Source: Actinomycetes bacterium
Lineage (GTDB): Bacteria; Actinomycetota; Acidimicrobiia; Acidimicrobiales; Microtrichaceae
Direction: 5' to 3'
DNA: 8,367 nucleotides
Assembly: GCA_023423475.1 (NCBI GenBank)
Contig: JAFAFN010000442.1
Coordinates: 1-8,367, forward strand
Shown here: positions 1 to 5,200 of the stretch, piece by piece
How the letters are laid out: each line of letters starts with the position of its first letter
Numbering within the stretch: the stretch's first letter is position 1
The notes under the pieces: generated by a model
The model's input: only the letters and a program-made list of their open reading frames with translations
Told to the model about the DNA's origin: nothing
The model's database searches: none
Made by a program: the position numbers and the translations under genes

Positions 1-412
1 TCACAGCACATAAATAAACAAAGCCTTTTGCCATAGGGATATACGTTATATCCGTAGACCACACTTGATTACTGCGCTGAATAGCCAACCCTTTGAGCAG
101 ATATGGATATTTACGGTGAGCTTGATTAGCCTGGCTTAAATTTGGTTTGCAATATAACGCCTGAATACCCATTTTCTTCATTAAAGTACGTGTATGACGT
201 CGTCCTATATGATGCCCTTGACGTTTCAACAAATCACGCATCATACGACTGCCTGCAAAAGGATATTGCATATGTAATTCATCAATACATCGCATCAGTT
301 TCAGATCTGATGAGCTAACAGGTTTTGGGCGATAATAATAACAACCACGAGAGACTTTCAATAACTTAGCTTTTTAGATACTGAAATCTGAAGTGAGTGG
401 TCGATTAACTTT
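1..412 (-). pseudogene. IS3-family transposase OrfB, N-terminal part, frameshifted
   Basis: Minus-strand translation gives an OrfB-like chain: LIDHSLQISVSKK near 370-405, then KLLKVSRGCYYYRPKP, later HIGRRHTRTLMKKMGIQALY, and finally VWSTDITYIPMAKGFVYL at the window edge. TDITYIP is the first catalytic block of the IS3 rve/DDE domain, and its Asp is codon 50-52. The N-terminal stretch is in the -1 frame relative to orfA, as expected for programmed frameshifting, but the rest is one frame further on. The switch falls in a T5 run at 371-375 (A5 in sense); a sixth A would join SVSKK to AKLLKVSRG in one frame. As it stands both frames stop within a few codons of that site. The remaining two acidic residues lie outside the window. 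Confidence 0.85.
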
Positions 413-710
413 TGTGGTTGAAGCAGTCCAGTTTCTTCAACACACCTTCTAAAAAATCAATTTCTAATGCCTGCTCACCGATTTTTACATGTAACTTTTT
501 AAGATCAATGGGGGGTTCTGATGGAGCTTTTGATTGATCGAAAGCTTGCGAGGAAGCTGAGATCAATTGATTTTTCCAGTCAATAATTTGGTTTTGATGA
601 ACATTAAACTCAGAACTCAATTCAGCATGTGTTTTTTCTGCTTTGATCGCAGCAAGTGCTACCTTAGCCTTAAAGTCGTTTGAATGATTTCTTCTTGGTC
701 TACGTGCCAT
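405..710 (-). CDS. IS3-family transposase OrfA (helix-turn-helix subunit)
   Basis: A 101-residue protein starting MARRPRRNHSNDFKAKVALA. It matches the HTH_Tnp_1 type OrfA of IS3 elements: a basic N-terminus, a helix-turn-helix over about residues 8-50 ending in the characteristic Q-I-x-x-W-K-x-Q, and a C-terminal leucine-zipper-like helix (about 68-95) used for multimerisation. In this family OrfA binds the terminal repeats and the OrfAB fusion catalyses transposition. I chose the ATG at 710 rather than the in-frame ATG at 722 because a GGAG sits six bases upstream of the inner start; the outer start has no comparable site. The frame is intact, so free OrfA could still act as a repressor even though OrfB is broken. 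Confidence 0.88.
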   Translation of the reverse strand: MARRPRRNHSNDFKAKVALAAIKAEKTHAELSSEFNVHQNQIIDWKNQLISASSQAFDQSKAPSEPPIDLKKLHVKIGEQALEIDFLEGVLKKLDCFNHKS

Positions 711-870
711 AAAATACTCCATATATTGATGTTTATAACATCATTTGAGGAGCAGAATATCAATTATAGGAGTTGTTCAAATTTCCGGATCCATCTCTGT
801 TGAAATAAACGTTCAATATAACTGTTTTACTAATTAAAGTTATAAGTGGTTTCTTGAACTAAGAATAGCC

Positions 871-897
871 GATAAAAGTGTAGCAAGTTGCTACACT
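871..897 (-). terminator. Rho-independent terminator of the rep gene
   Basis: On the minus strand the rep stop codon (899-901) is followed at once by AGTGTAGC-AACTT-GCTACACT and then TTTTATC. This is an 8-bp perfect stem with a 5-nt loop and a short U tract, i.e. a standard intrinsic terminator for the leftward rep transcript. Its 19-nt core, GTGTAGCAACTTGCTACAC, is identical to the core of the parB terminator at 4709-4743, read in the sense of each gene. Confidence 0.85.
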
Positions 898-898
898 C

Positions 899-2077
899 CT
901 AGATAATATCCTTTCCGAAAATTTCATTTAGACGATCCTTGATGTCTTCCACAAATTTACTATCAGTTTTCAATTTATTTTTCATTTTTCTCTTAAAGTC
1001 ACTTAAGCTCATTCCAACTTCAGCAAAATCCATTTGAAATAATGAATCATTGATAACAACGTTTGCTTGAGAGTCTGTGAGGCAACCTACAGTCTTAAAC
1101 CACTTTTCAAGCTGTAAATAATTAGCATCATCATTAAAAATATACCATGAACGTACAGTGGTATCGAATTTTGCACCTAGATCTTTTACCTCAGCATTAT
1201 CTTCAAATGGAACATCTAAGTAGATCTTTAATTTTTCGGCCTTTTTATTTTCAATTACAGGCTTTTCAAAACCACGATGATGTAGTTTAAATTTTACGCC
1301 TACAATAGGGCGTCCTTTTTTAATTGTTTCATATTCTAACTGTAGATCGGTGTTTTCATTAATTTCAGCTACAATTTTATCTAATACATAACGTCGAAAA
1401 TCGACCCAACGGTCATATTTAGTTTCATTTATATCAATTAGAGCTTTGAGATTCTCTAATAATAATGGAACTTCGTAGATTTCTTGAGTCTTAAATTTGA
1501 ATTCGTTTTTTATGAAATAGGTATAAAGACTCATACTTGCAACTGAATCTAGAGCAAATAAATGTTTTAGTTGGTATGTAGTAAAATTACCACCAGCTAA
1601 TTGAGTAAAGTAAGGTAATACTTCACTGGTAAATCTGATTTGAAGTGCATTCTTTGAATCATCTTCCCATCTTAACTCACGGATAATAGGGACAACCGAG
1701 TGAACTCTTTTAGTCTTTTTCTTTATATCATCTACAGGTTCTTCAATTACAAAGTGCGCCACACGGGATGAAAGTTCTTTGTAAATTCGATCAATGGCTA
1801 CATTAATTGAATTTCGCTTACTTAATCCCAGTAATTCAGCTAAATCATCTTTATACAGATAGATGTATGTTTGTTCACTAATCTCTTTATCGATATGATT
1901 CTTCTCACCGTAATTGGCAACAGCCATCGCATATAAAAGTGCTTTATATTCATTCGCTGACAATTCAATAGGTCGTATCAAACGATTGCTAGTACTTACA
2001 ACCCCATTGTGACGAATATTACCTATGCAGTACGGGATTGAATCCAGCTCTTCTTTGTTATGGCTTAGTTCTGACAT
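899..2077 (-). CDS. Rep_3-family plasmid replication initiator with C-terminal DUF5710-like extension
   Basis: A 392-residue protein, probably the iteron-binding initiator that opens the adjacent origin. Residues about 30-265 show the two winged-helix halves of Rep_3 (RepB/RepE/Pi type): RLIRPIELSANEYKALLYAM, the first wing near 75-105, then FTTYQLKHLFALDSVASMSL (165-184), the LKALIDINETKYDRWVDFRR block (210-229) and TDLQLEYETIKKGRPIVGVKF (family-typical K-K-G-R). Rep_3 proteins are usually about 300-320 residues. The extra part holds IYLDVPFEDNAEVKDLGAKF followed by W-Y (285-312), which resembles the DUF5710 module, plus a charged tail (345-392). The start at 2077 is the only sensible ATG; no strong Shine-Dalgarno is visible. 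It is transcribed away from the origin, from a promoter at 2122-2150 overlapped by an iteron-like site, suggesting autoregulation. It may belong to the group called RepM or RepB in Acinetobacter, but I do not assign a symbol. Confidence 0.9.
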   Translation of the reverse strand: MSELSHNKEELDSIPYCIGNIRHNGVVSTSNRLIRPIELSANEYKALLYAMAVANYGEKNHIDKEISEQTYIYLYKDDLAELLGLSKRNSINVAIDRIYKELSSRVAHFVIEEPVDDIKKKTKRVHSVVPIIRELRWEDDSKNALQIRFTSEVLPYFTQLAGGNFTTYQLKHLFALDSVASMSLYTYFIKNEFKFKTQEIYEVPLLLENLKALIDINETKYDRWVDFRRYVLDKIVAEINENTDLQLEYETIKKGRPIVGVKFKLHHRGFEKPVIENKKAEKLKIYLDVPFEDNAEVKDLGAKFDTTVRSWYIFNDDANYLQLEKWFKTVGCLTDSQANVVINDSLFQMDFAEVGMSLSDFKRKMKNKLKTDSKFVEDIKDRLNEIFGKDII

Positions 2078-2078
2078 A

Positions 2079-2110
2079 AAGTGTATTAACTATTTTAAGT
2101 GTGCTTAACT
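2079..2110. repeat. Imperfect direct repeat next to the rep start codon
   Basis: AAGTGTATTAACT (2079-2091) recurs as AAGTGTGCTTAACT (2097-2110), 18 bp apart, and the second copy contains a TTAAG-TGTG-CTTAA inverted repeat. The pair lies in the untranslated leader of rep, just before the start codon, so it could be an operator or a leader structure. Function is inference; the repeats are short and AT-rich. Confidence 0.35.
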
Positions 2111-2121
2111 TGATTATGCAT

Positions 2122-2150
2122 GTTATATAAAAAAGTGGAAAAAGATTCAA
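2122..2150 (-). promoter_or_regulatory. Sigma70-like promoter of the rep gene
   Basis: On the minus strand TTGAAT (-35, 2145-2150) is separated by exactly 17 bp from TATAAC (-10, 2122-2127). That is four of six and five of six consensus bases at the ideal spacing, pointing at rep with a leader of roughly 40 nt. The spacer and the -35 box are covered by an inverted iteron-like sequence (2131-2152), so initiator binding there would block RNA polymerase. Confidence 0.65.
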
Positions 2151-2232
2151 CACTTTCACCTAAAAAACCTAAGGTGGAATACTTGTCACCAAATTTAGGT
2201 AAAAATCAATTAAAGTGGAAATATATCTTTAA
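2131..2232 (-). repeat. Three iteron-like sites in inverted orientation at the rep promoter
   Basis: The iteron core, TTCCACYTT preceded by a GTGACAA-like block, appears three times on the minus strand with GTGG at 2135, 2174 and 2215, that is 39 and 41 bp apart (about four helical turns). The middle one, GGTGACAAGTATTCCACCTT on the minus strand (2171-2190), matches the tandem array nearly fully; the outer two keep mainly the TTTCCACTTT half. Opposite orientation to the main array is typical of the operator sites of Rep_3 initiators, which bind there as dimers to repress their own gene. This role is inferred from the family and from overlap with the promoter. Confidence 0.65.
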
Positions 2233-2244
2233 ATTCCACCCCAA

Positions 2245-2560
2245 GATGACAAATACTCCACTTTTAGATGTTTTTGATTCTTTATAGAAATACGGATTGA
2301 TGAATAAATACCCATAATGGATTTTAAATAATCAATTAACCTATTTCGATATGACAAGTTTTCCACCTTTAAAAACGCAGATCACTGAAAAAAAATATCG
2401 AGTTTAGTCATAAGAACAAAATTTCTGCATTCTAGGGTGAGTGCGTGAAATTCTTTCCACTCTTAGATCAATGAATATATCAAAAAATGGTGTAGTAAAA
2501 AAAAGCCTTGCAACTTTATCCACAATATTATTTTTGTAAGTGATTTTTTTTCCACTCTTG
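2245..2560 (+). repeat. Four isolated direct iterons at near-regular spacing
   Basis: Single copies of the iteron occur at 2245-2266 (TGACAAATACTCCACTTTTA within it, the best match), 2350-2371 (ATGACAAGTTTTCCACCTTT), 2444-2465 (GTGAAATTCTTTCCACTCTT) and 2539-2560 (AGTGATTTTTTTTCCACTCT). Their CCAC cores begin at 2258, 2363, 2457 and 2552, and the next CCAC, at the head of the tandem array, is at 2658. The intervals are 105, 94, 95 and 106 bp. All point the same way as the array and opposite to the promoter-proximal sites. The third and fourth are weak in their left halves. Confidence 0.6.
2516..2524 (+). promoter_or_regulatory. DnaA box (perfect consensus)
   Basis: TTATCCACA is the exact high-affinity DnaA recognition sequence. 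It lies between the third and fourth isolated iterons, about 120 bp before the tandem array. Iteron plasmids of the Rep_3 class normally need host DnaA at such a site for origin melting. Confidence 0.75.
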
Positions 2561-2577
2561 CACTTAAATTCACTAAC

Positions 2578-2586
2578 TTATCAACA
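2578..2586 (+). promoter_or_regulatory. Near-consensus DnaA box
   Basis: TTATCAACA differs from the DnaA consensus by one base and lies 62 bp after the perfect box, in the same orientation, at the edge of an AT-only stretch (2587-2644) that precedes the tandem iterons. Weaker evidence than the perfect box. Confidence 0.45.
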
Positions 2587-2644
2587 TTGTAAATAATTGT
2601 TTTATATATATTTTAAATGATAATACATATATTTTATAATTAAC

Positions 2645-2796
2645 AGTGAAAAACATTCCACCATAGTGACAAACACTCCACTTTTAAGTGACAAATATTC
2701 CACTTTACAGTGACAGATATTCCACTTTTAAGTGATCATCTTTCCACTTATAGAGGACAACTCTTCCACTTTAAGGTGACAAACCCTCCACCTTAA
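2645..2796 (+). repeat. Tandem iteron array, seven copies with 22-bp period
   Basis: Copies begin at 2645, 2665, 2687, 2709, 2731, 2753 and 2775. The first interval is 20 bp; all others are exactly 22 bp, just over two helical turns. The core is AGTGACAAAYATTCCACTTT. Copies 2-4 are nearly identical; copies 5 (AGTGATCATCTTTCCACTTA) and 6 (GAGGACAACTCTTCCACTTT) diverge in the left half; the CCAC of the right half is invariant. This is the expected initiator-binding array of the origin, where monomers of the rep product bind to start replication and, at high copy, pair plasmids to limit copy number. Confidence 0.93.
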
Positions 2797-2831
2797 AGTT
2801 GATATGCTATTGTTTTTAAATAAAAAATATC

Positions 2832-2863
2832 AACTTAATTATTAATTAACTTAATTATTAATT
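2832..2863 (+). repeat. AT-rich 16-bp tandem repeat, candidate DNA unwinding element
   Basis: AACTTAATTATTAATT occurs twice without a gap (2832-2847, 2848-2863) and is followed by a degenerate third copy (ACTATTAATTATTAAA). Tandem AT-rich repeats directly beside the iterons are the usual unwinding element of such origins. Placement at 36 bp after the last iteron supports this, but no direct proof is possible from sequence. Confidence 0.6.
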
Positions 2864-2898
2864 ACTATTAATTATTAAATAAGCTAGCTATATAAAAC

Positions 2899-2950
2899 TT
2901 TAAATTTAAAATTGCTTTAGCGTTATACAAATGACTGTTTTAAATTTAAA
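2899..2950. promoter_or_regulatory. Pair of 12-bp palindromes upstream of parA
   Basis: TTTAAATTTAAA, a perfect palindrome, occurs at 2899-2910 and again at 2939-2950, each followed by an A. Centres are 40 bp apart, close to four helical turns, so both face the same side of the DNA. Position just upstream of parA suggests an operator of the par operon or part of its centromere. AT-only palindromes arise easily in such DNA, so this is tentative. Confidence 0.4.
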
Positions 2951-2958
2951 AGGTGTAG

Positions 2959-2976
2959 TAACTTAGCCCAAAGTTA
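2959..2976 (+). promoter_or_regulatory. Small hairpin in the parA upstream region
   Basis: TAACTT-AGCCCA-AAGTTA is a perfect 6-bp inverted repeat with a 6-nt loop, 43 bp before the parA start. It overlaps GTGTAGTAACTT (2953-2964), which matches the left half of the palindrome found after rep and parB at 11 of 12 positions. It could be a leader structure or a half binding site. I see no convincing -35/-10 pair for parA. Confidence 0.35.
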
Positions 2977-3019
2977 TTTATATTAATAGTAATTGTAAAT
3001 ATAGAATGATTTGACAAGT

Positions 3020-3796
3020 ATGTCTGCAAAAATTATTGCTGTTGCGAATCACAAGGGTGGTTGTGGTAAAACAACAACAGTTGTTCATTTAGCCTCTGAG
3101 CTAGCAAACTTAGGAAAAAAAGTGCTTGTAATCGATTTAGATCCTCAAGCAAATGCTAGCTTGCATATTGGTTTAAAACATCCAAGTGAAATTGGAGTAA
3201 CAACCGCTGAGTTATTAGTAGGTGATGTCTCATTACTTACTGACGCTTTAGAAGAAGATACTAATTTTGATAATGTTTCACTAATTTATGGTTCTCTCAA
3301 TTTAGGAAAAACTGAGGACCAATTAAAAGAAGATGCGCCAAGACCATCAGAAGAACTCACTACAAAATTAGAACTATTAAAAGATCTTTATGATTTTATT
3401 TTAATTGACTGCCCTCCAAGTTTAAAACTATTGACGAGTAATGCTTTAGCATCTTCAACACATGTAATTATCCCGATTGAATCTGGCTCACAATATGGTC
3501 TATATGGTGTTACAGACTTACTTAATCATTTAGAAAAAATAAAGCGAATCAATCCGGAGTTACAATTATTAGGTGCACTACTTATTAAGCACGATGAGAG
3601 ACAAAATGTTTGTAAACTCATTCGTGATGAAGCATTTAAGCAAGTGGGCTATATTATGGAAACGACTATTCCACAAAGTACAAAAGTAAATCAAGCCGCA
3701 ATTATGCAGCAGTCTTTACTTAAGCTAGACAAAAGTGGAAAGGTTCGAAAGGCTTTTGAAAGTTTAGCTAAAGAAGTTTTAGCTAAAGTTAACTGA
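3020..3796 (+). CDS. parA: ParA partition ATPase (Soj/MinD-type, deviant Walker A)
   Basis: A 258-residue ATPase that drives plasmid segregation by ATP-dependent binding to the nucleoid, stimulated by ParB. Visible motifs are the deviant Walker A KGGCGKTT (12-19, signature Lys12), IDLDPQAN (38-45), and Walker B FILIDCPPS (127-135). Length and the absence of a long N-terminal DNA-binding domain place it with Soj-like ParA rather than the 400-residue P1 type, so regulation of its own promoter may depend on ParB. I use the ATG at 3020; an in-frame TTG at 3011 would add three residues, and neither has a clear Shine-Dalgarno. It is followed after 11 nt by parB in the same direction, forming one operon transcribed away from the origin and divergent from rep. 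No lesions are visible. Confidence 0.93.
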   Translation: MSAKIIAVANHKGGCGKTTTVVHLASELANLGKKVLVIDLDPQANASLHIGLKHPSEIGVTTAELLVGDVSLLTDALEEDTNFDNVSLIYGSLNLGKTEDQLKEDAPRPSEELTTKLELLKDLYDFILIDCPPSLKLLTSNALASSTHVIIPIESGSQYGLYGVTDLLNHLEKIKRINPELQLLGALLIKHDERQNVCKLIRDEAFKQVGYIMETTIPQSTKVNQAAIMQQSLLKLDKSGKVRKAFESLAKEVLAKVN

Positions 3797-3807
3797 TTGA
3801 GAATTTT

Positions 3808-4719
3808 ATGGCAACTGCAAAAGAACTTTTAGCTCAAAAGCTGAAACAAAATACTCAAAAGCATCAATTAGCTCAAAAAGATAATATCAAGGAATTAAAG
3901 GAATTTAGACGAAATGTCCCCATTGAAGACATTTCACGGAGTCCTTATCAACCGCGTAGAAAATTTGATGAGCAGGAAATCAAAGAACTGGCTGAATCGA
4001 TCGATGAAGTTGGTTTGTTGCAACCCATCACTGTTCGTAAACTTGAAAATTTAAAATTTGAACTGATTGCAGGTGAACGTCGATTACGTGCGCATGAAAT
4101 TCTAAAAAAATCGACCATTGAAGCAATTATTATTGATGCAAATAATGAAGAAGCTTCACTACTTACACTAGCTGAAAATTTAAAACGCCAGGATTTAACA
4201 GACTTCGAAATCTATATTGGTCTAGTAGGCTTGGATGAAAATTTAAAGAAAAATAAACAACGTTTAGCGAAGTCTTTAGGCTTAAATCGCGAAGACATGT
4301 ATAAATATTTATCTTTTGAAAAGTTGCCTAAAGCCATCTTGAATGATTTGGTAAATGAGCCCCAGTTATTAGGTCGAACTGCTGCAACAGCTTTTAAAAA
4401 ATTTCTTGCAGATCACGACGAAATAAAACAACGTGCTGAAAAAGCCTTGTTAACTGTTTGGACAAAAGTAAAGAATGGCCAACTTGAGCAAACTAAGGCT
4501 GTTGCACAAGCTACGAAATATCTAGTTCAAGATAATAATGACTCTCCATCAACATCGCTTGTAAAAAAAATTGAATATGCTGGGAAAGTTGCTGGAAATA
4601 TTAAATTTAATGATAAGTTATTAAAGGTTTCTTTAAAAATTTCTCATTTTGATGATGCTAGTTTGGAAAAATTAGAAAATCTATTGAAAGAGTTGGTAGA
4701 GAAAAATCAAGAAGTGTAG
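3808..4719 (+). CDS. parB: ParB centromere-binding partition protein
   Basis: A 303-residue ParB/Spo0J-type protein that binds the plasmid centromere and spreads as a CTP-dependent clamp, stimulating ParA. In order: a lysine- and glutamine-rich N-terminal tail (about 1-35) likely to touch ParA; the ParB N-domain with SPYQPRRKFDE (45-55), GLLQPITVR (69-77), the nucleotide-binding arginine motif GERRLRA (89-95) and AENLKRQDLTDFE (122-134); a helix-turn-helix region (about 147-175, NKQRLAKSLGLNREDMYKYL); and a leucine-rich C-terminal dimerisation helix (about 283-300). The start at 3808 follows parA by 11 nt with only a weak GAG upstream, so translational coupling is plausible. The last two codons and the stop lie inside the terminator stem at 4709-4743. 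No parS of the chromosomal type (TGTTTCACGTGAAACA) is seen. Confidence 0.93.
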   Translation: MATAKELLAQKLKQNTQKHQLAQKDNIKELKEFRRNVPIEDISRSPYQPRRKFDEQEIKELAESIDEVGLLQPITVRKLENLKFELIAGERRLRAHEILKKSTIEAIIIDANNEEASLLTLAENLKRQDLTDFEIYIGLVGLDENLKKNKQRLAKSLGLNREDMYKYLSFEKLPKAILNDLVNEPQLLGRTAATAFKKFLADHDEIKQRAEKALLTVWTKVKNGQLEQTKAVAQATKYLVQDNNDSPSTSLVKKIEYAGKVAGNIKFNDKLLKVSLKISHFDDASLEKLENLLKELVEKNQEV

Positions 4720-4743
4720 CAACTTGCTACACTTCTTTTCTTT
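4709..4743 (+). terminator. Rho-independent terminator of parAB
   Basis: AAGAAGTGTAGC-AACTT-GCTACACTTCTT is a perfect 12-bp stem with a 5-nt loop, followed by TTCTTT. The parB stop (4717-4719) lies in the left arm. The 19-bp core palindrome is the same as in the rep terminator, though the flanks differ, so the two copies bracket the whole rep-ori-par module. Confidence 0.85.
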
Positions 4744-4929
4744 AAAATATGTCTGATAGTATAATCTTGGTGATACCTAGTAATAAAATTAATGTTAATT
4801 AAAAACAATTTTTTTATAATATATATTTATAAAAGTTAGATGCTGTTGACATTTGTTGTATAAAAAATAGTGAGAAAGTAAAATTCAATCGACAAACCAC
4901 ATTCCTTCTTGTTATGTATTACAACAATG
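4744..4929. other. AT-rich spacer without a recognisable gene
   Basis: Between the parAB terminator and the IS5-family remnant I find no open frame with coding character, no tandem repeat and no clear promoter. A TTGACA at 4856-4861 lacks a -10 box at a usable distance. The later part may include decayed IS sequence, but I cannot align it. Confidence 0.5.
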
Positions 4930-5200
4930 CTGGCGCATAATCAATGGTCTAAGTCTTTAAATTATTATCAAATGATGCAAATCTAGAATAGGTTTCTATT
5001 GATGCATCTCATATGCGAGTGCATCAACATACGACCGGAGTGAAAGACCAAGCTATTTCTAATAACGTTGGTGGAAATAGTTCTAAAATCCATTTAGTTG
5101 TGGATGTGGATGGAAATCCTACTGAATTTATTATTAATGATACCAAGACACATGATTTGAAAGTGCATCTGATTTGTTTGATGTTTTGGATTTAAGTGAA
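4930..5200 (+). pseudogene. IS5-family (IS427-like) transposase remnant
   Basis: The best-preserved frame reads FKLLSNDANLE-stop-VSIDASHMRVHQHTTG, then VGGNSSKIHLVVDVDGNPTE and FIINDTKTHDLKV. SIDAS-x-x-R-V-H-Q-H and the GG-x-x-x-KIHLVVD-x-x-GNP block are typical of IS427-group transposases; the Asp of SIDAS (codon 5001-5003) is the expected first catalytic residue. Lesions: TAG at 4989-4991 where Trp is usual, a one-base loss near 5166 after HDLKV (the next frame continues as SDLFDVLDLSE), and a probable internal deletion around 4955-4965, before which HNQWSKS occurs in another frame. The 3' third, with the last catalytic block, is absent, replaced by vgrG sequence at about 5199-5203. The left limit is uncertain. 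Confidence 0.75.

Larger units (their letters stand above)
1..779 (-). mobile_element. IS3-family insertion sequence, 5' part, truncated by window edge
   Basis: Two overlapping reading frames on the minus strand give the classic IS3 layout: a small helix-turn-helix OrfA followed by a DDE-type OrfB in the -1 frame. The upstream end is not certain. Read on the minus strand, TGAACAACTCCTATAATTGA starts at 779 and begins with the TG typical of IS3 ends, so I place the terminus there; the other inverted repeat is outside the window, so this cannot be confirmed. The sequence from 780 to 870 holds no gene and no repeat I can see. Subgroup is uncertain (IS3 or IS51 group is plausible). Because orfB is frameshifted, this copy is probably unable to transpose on its own. 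Confidence 0.85.
2120..2900. other. Iteron-type origin of vegetative replication (oriV)
   Basis: No gene is visible between the rep start (2077) and parA (3020). The region combines the parts of an iteron origin: initiator sites in three arrangements (inverted at the promoter, isolated direct, tandem direct), one perfect and one near-perfect DnaA box, and two very AT-rich stretches (2587-2644 and 2812-2905) that could unwind. The tandem array lies between the two AT-rich stretches, so which one melts cannot be told from sequence. The outer limits given are approximate. Confidence 0.85.

Noticed and set aside
2645..2796. CRISPR array
   Set aside because: Period is 22 bp with no unique spacers and no cas genes. 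The repeats are iterons beside a rep gene.
4754..4800. Possible pdif (XerC/XerD) site common in Acinetobacter plasmids, around GTATAA and TAATGTTAATT
   Set aside because: With the required 11-6-11 spacing one arm matches only about half of the consensus I remember. Another partial match near 2923-2933 also fails in its second arm.
4856..4874. Promoter with TTGACA and TATAAA
   Set aside because: The two boxes are only 7 bp apart and no -10 box lies 16-18 bp downstream.
5013..5195. Separate 60-residue gene starting at ATG 5013
   Set aside because: Its translation is an internal part of an IS5-family transposase, and its last nine residues are out of frame after a one-base loss.
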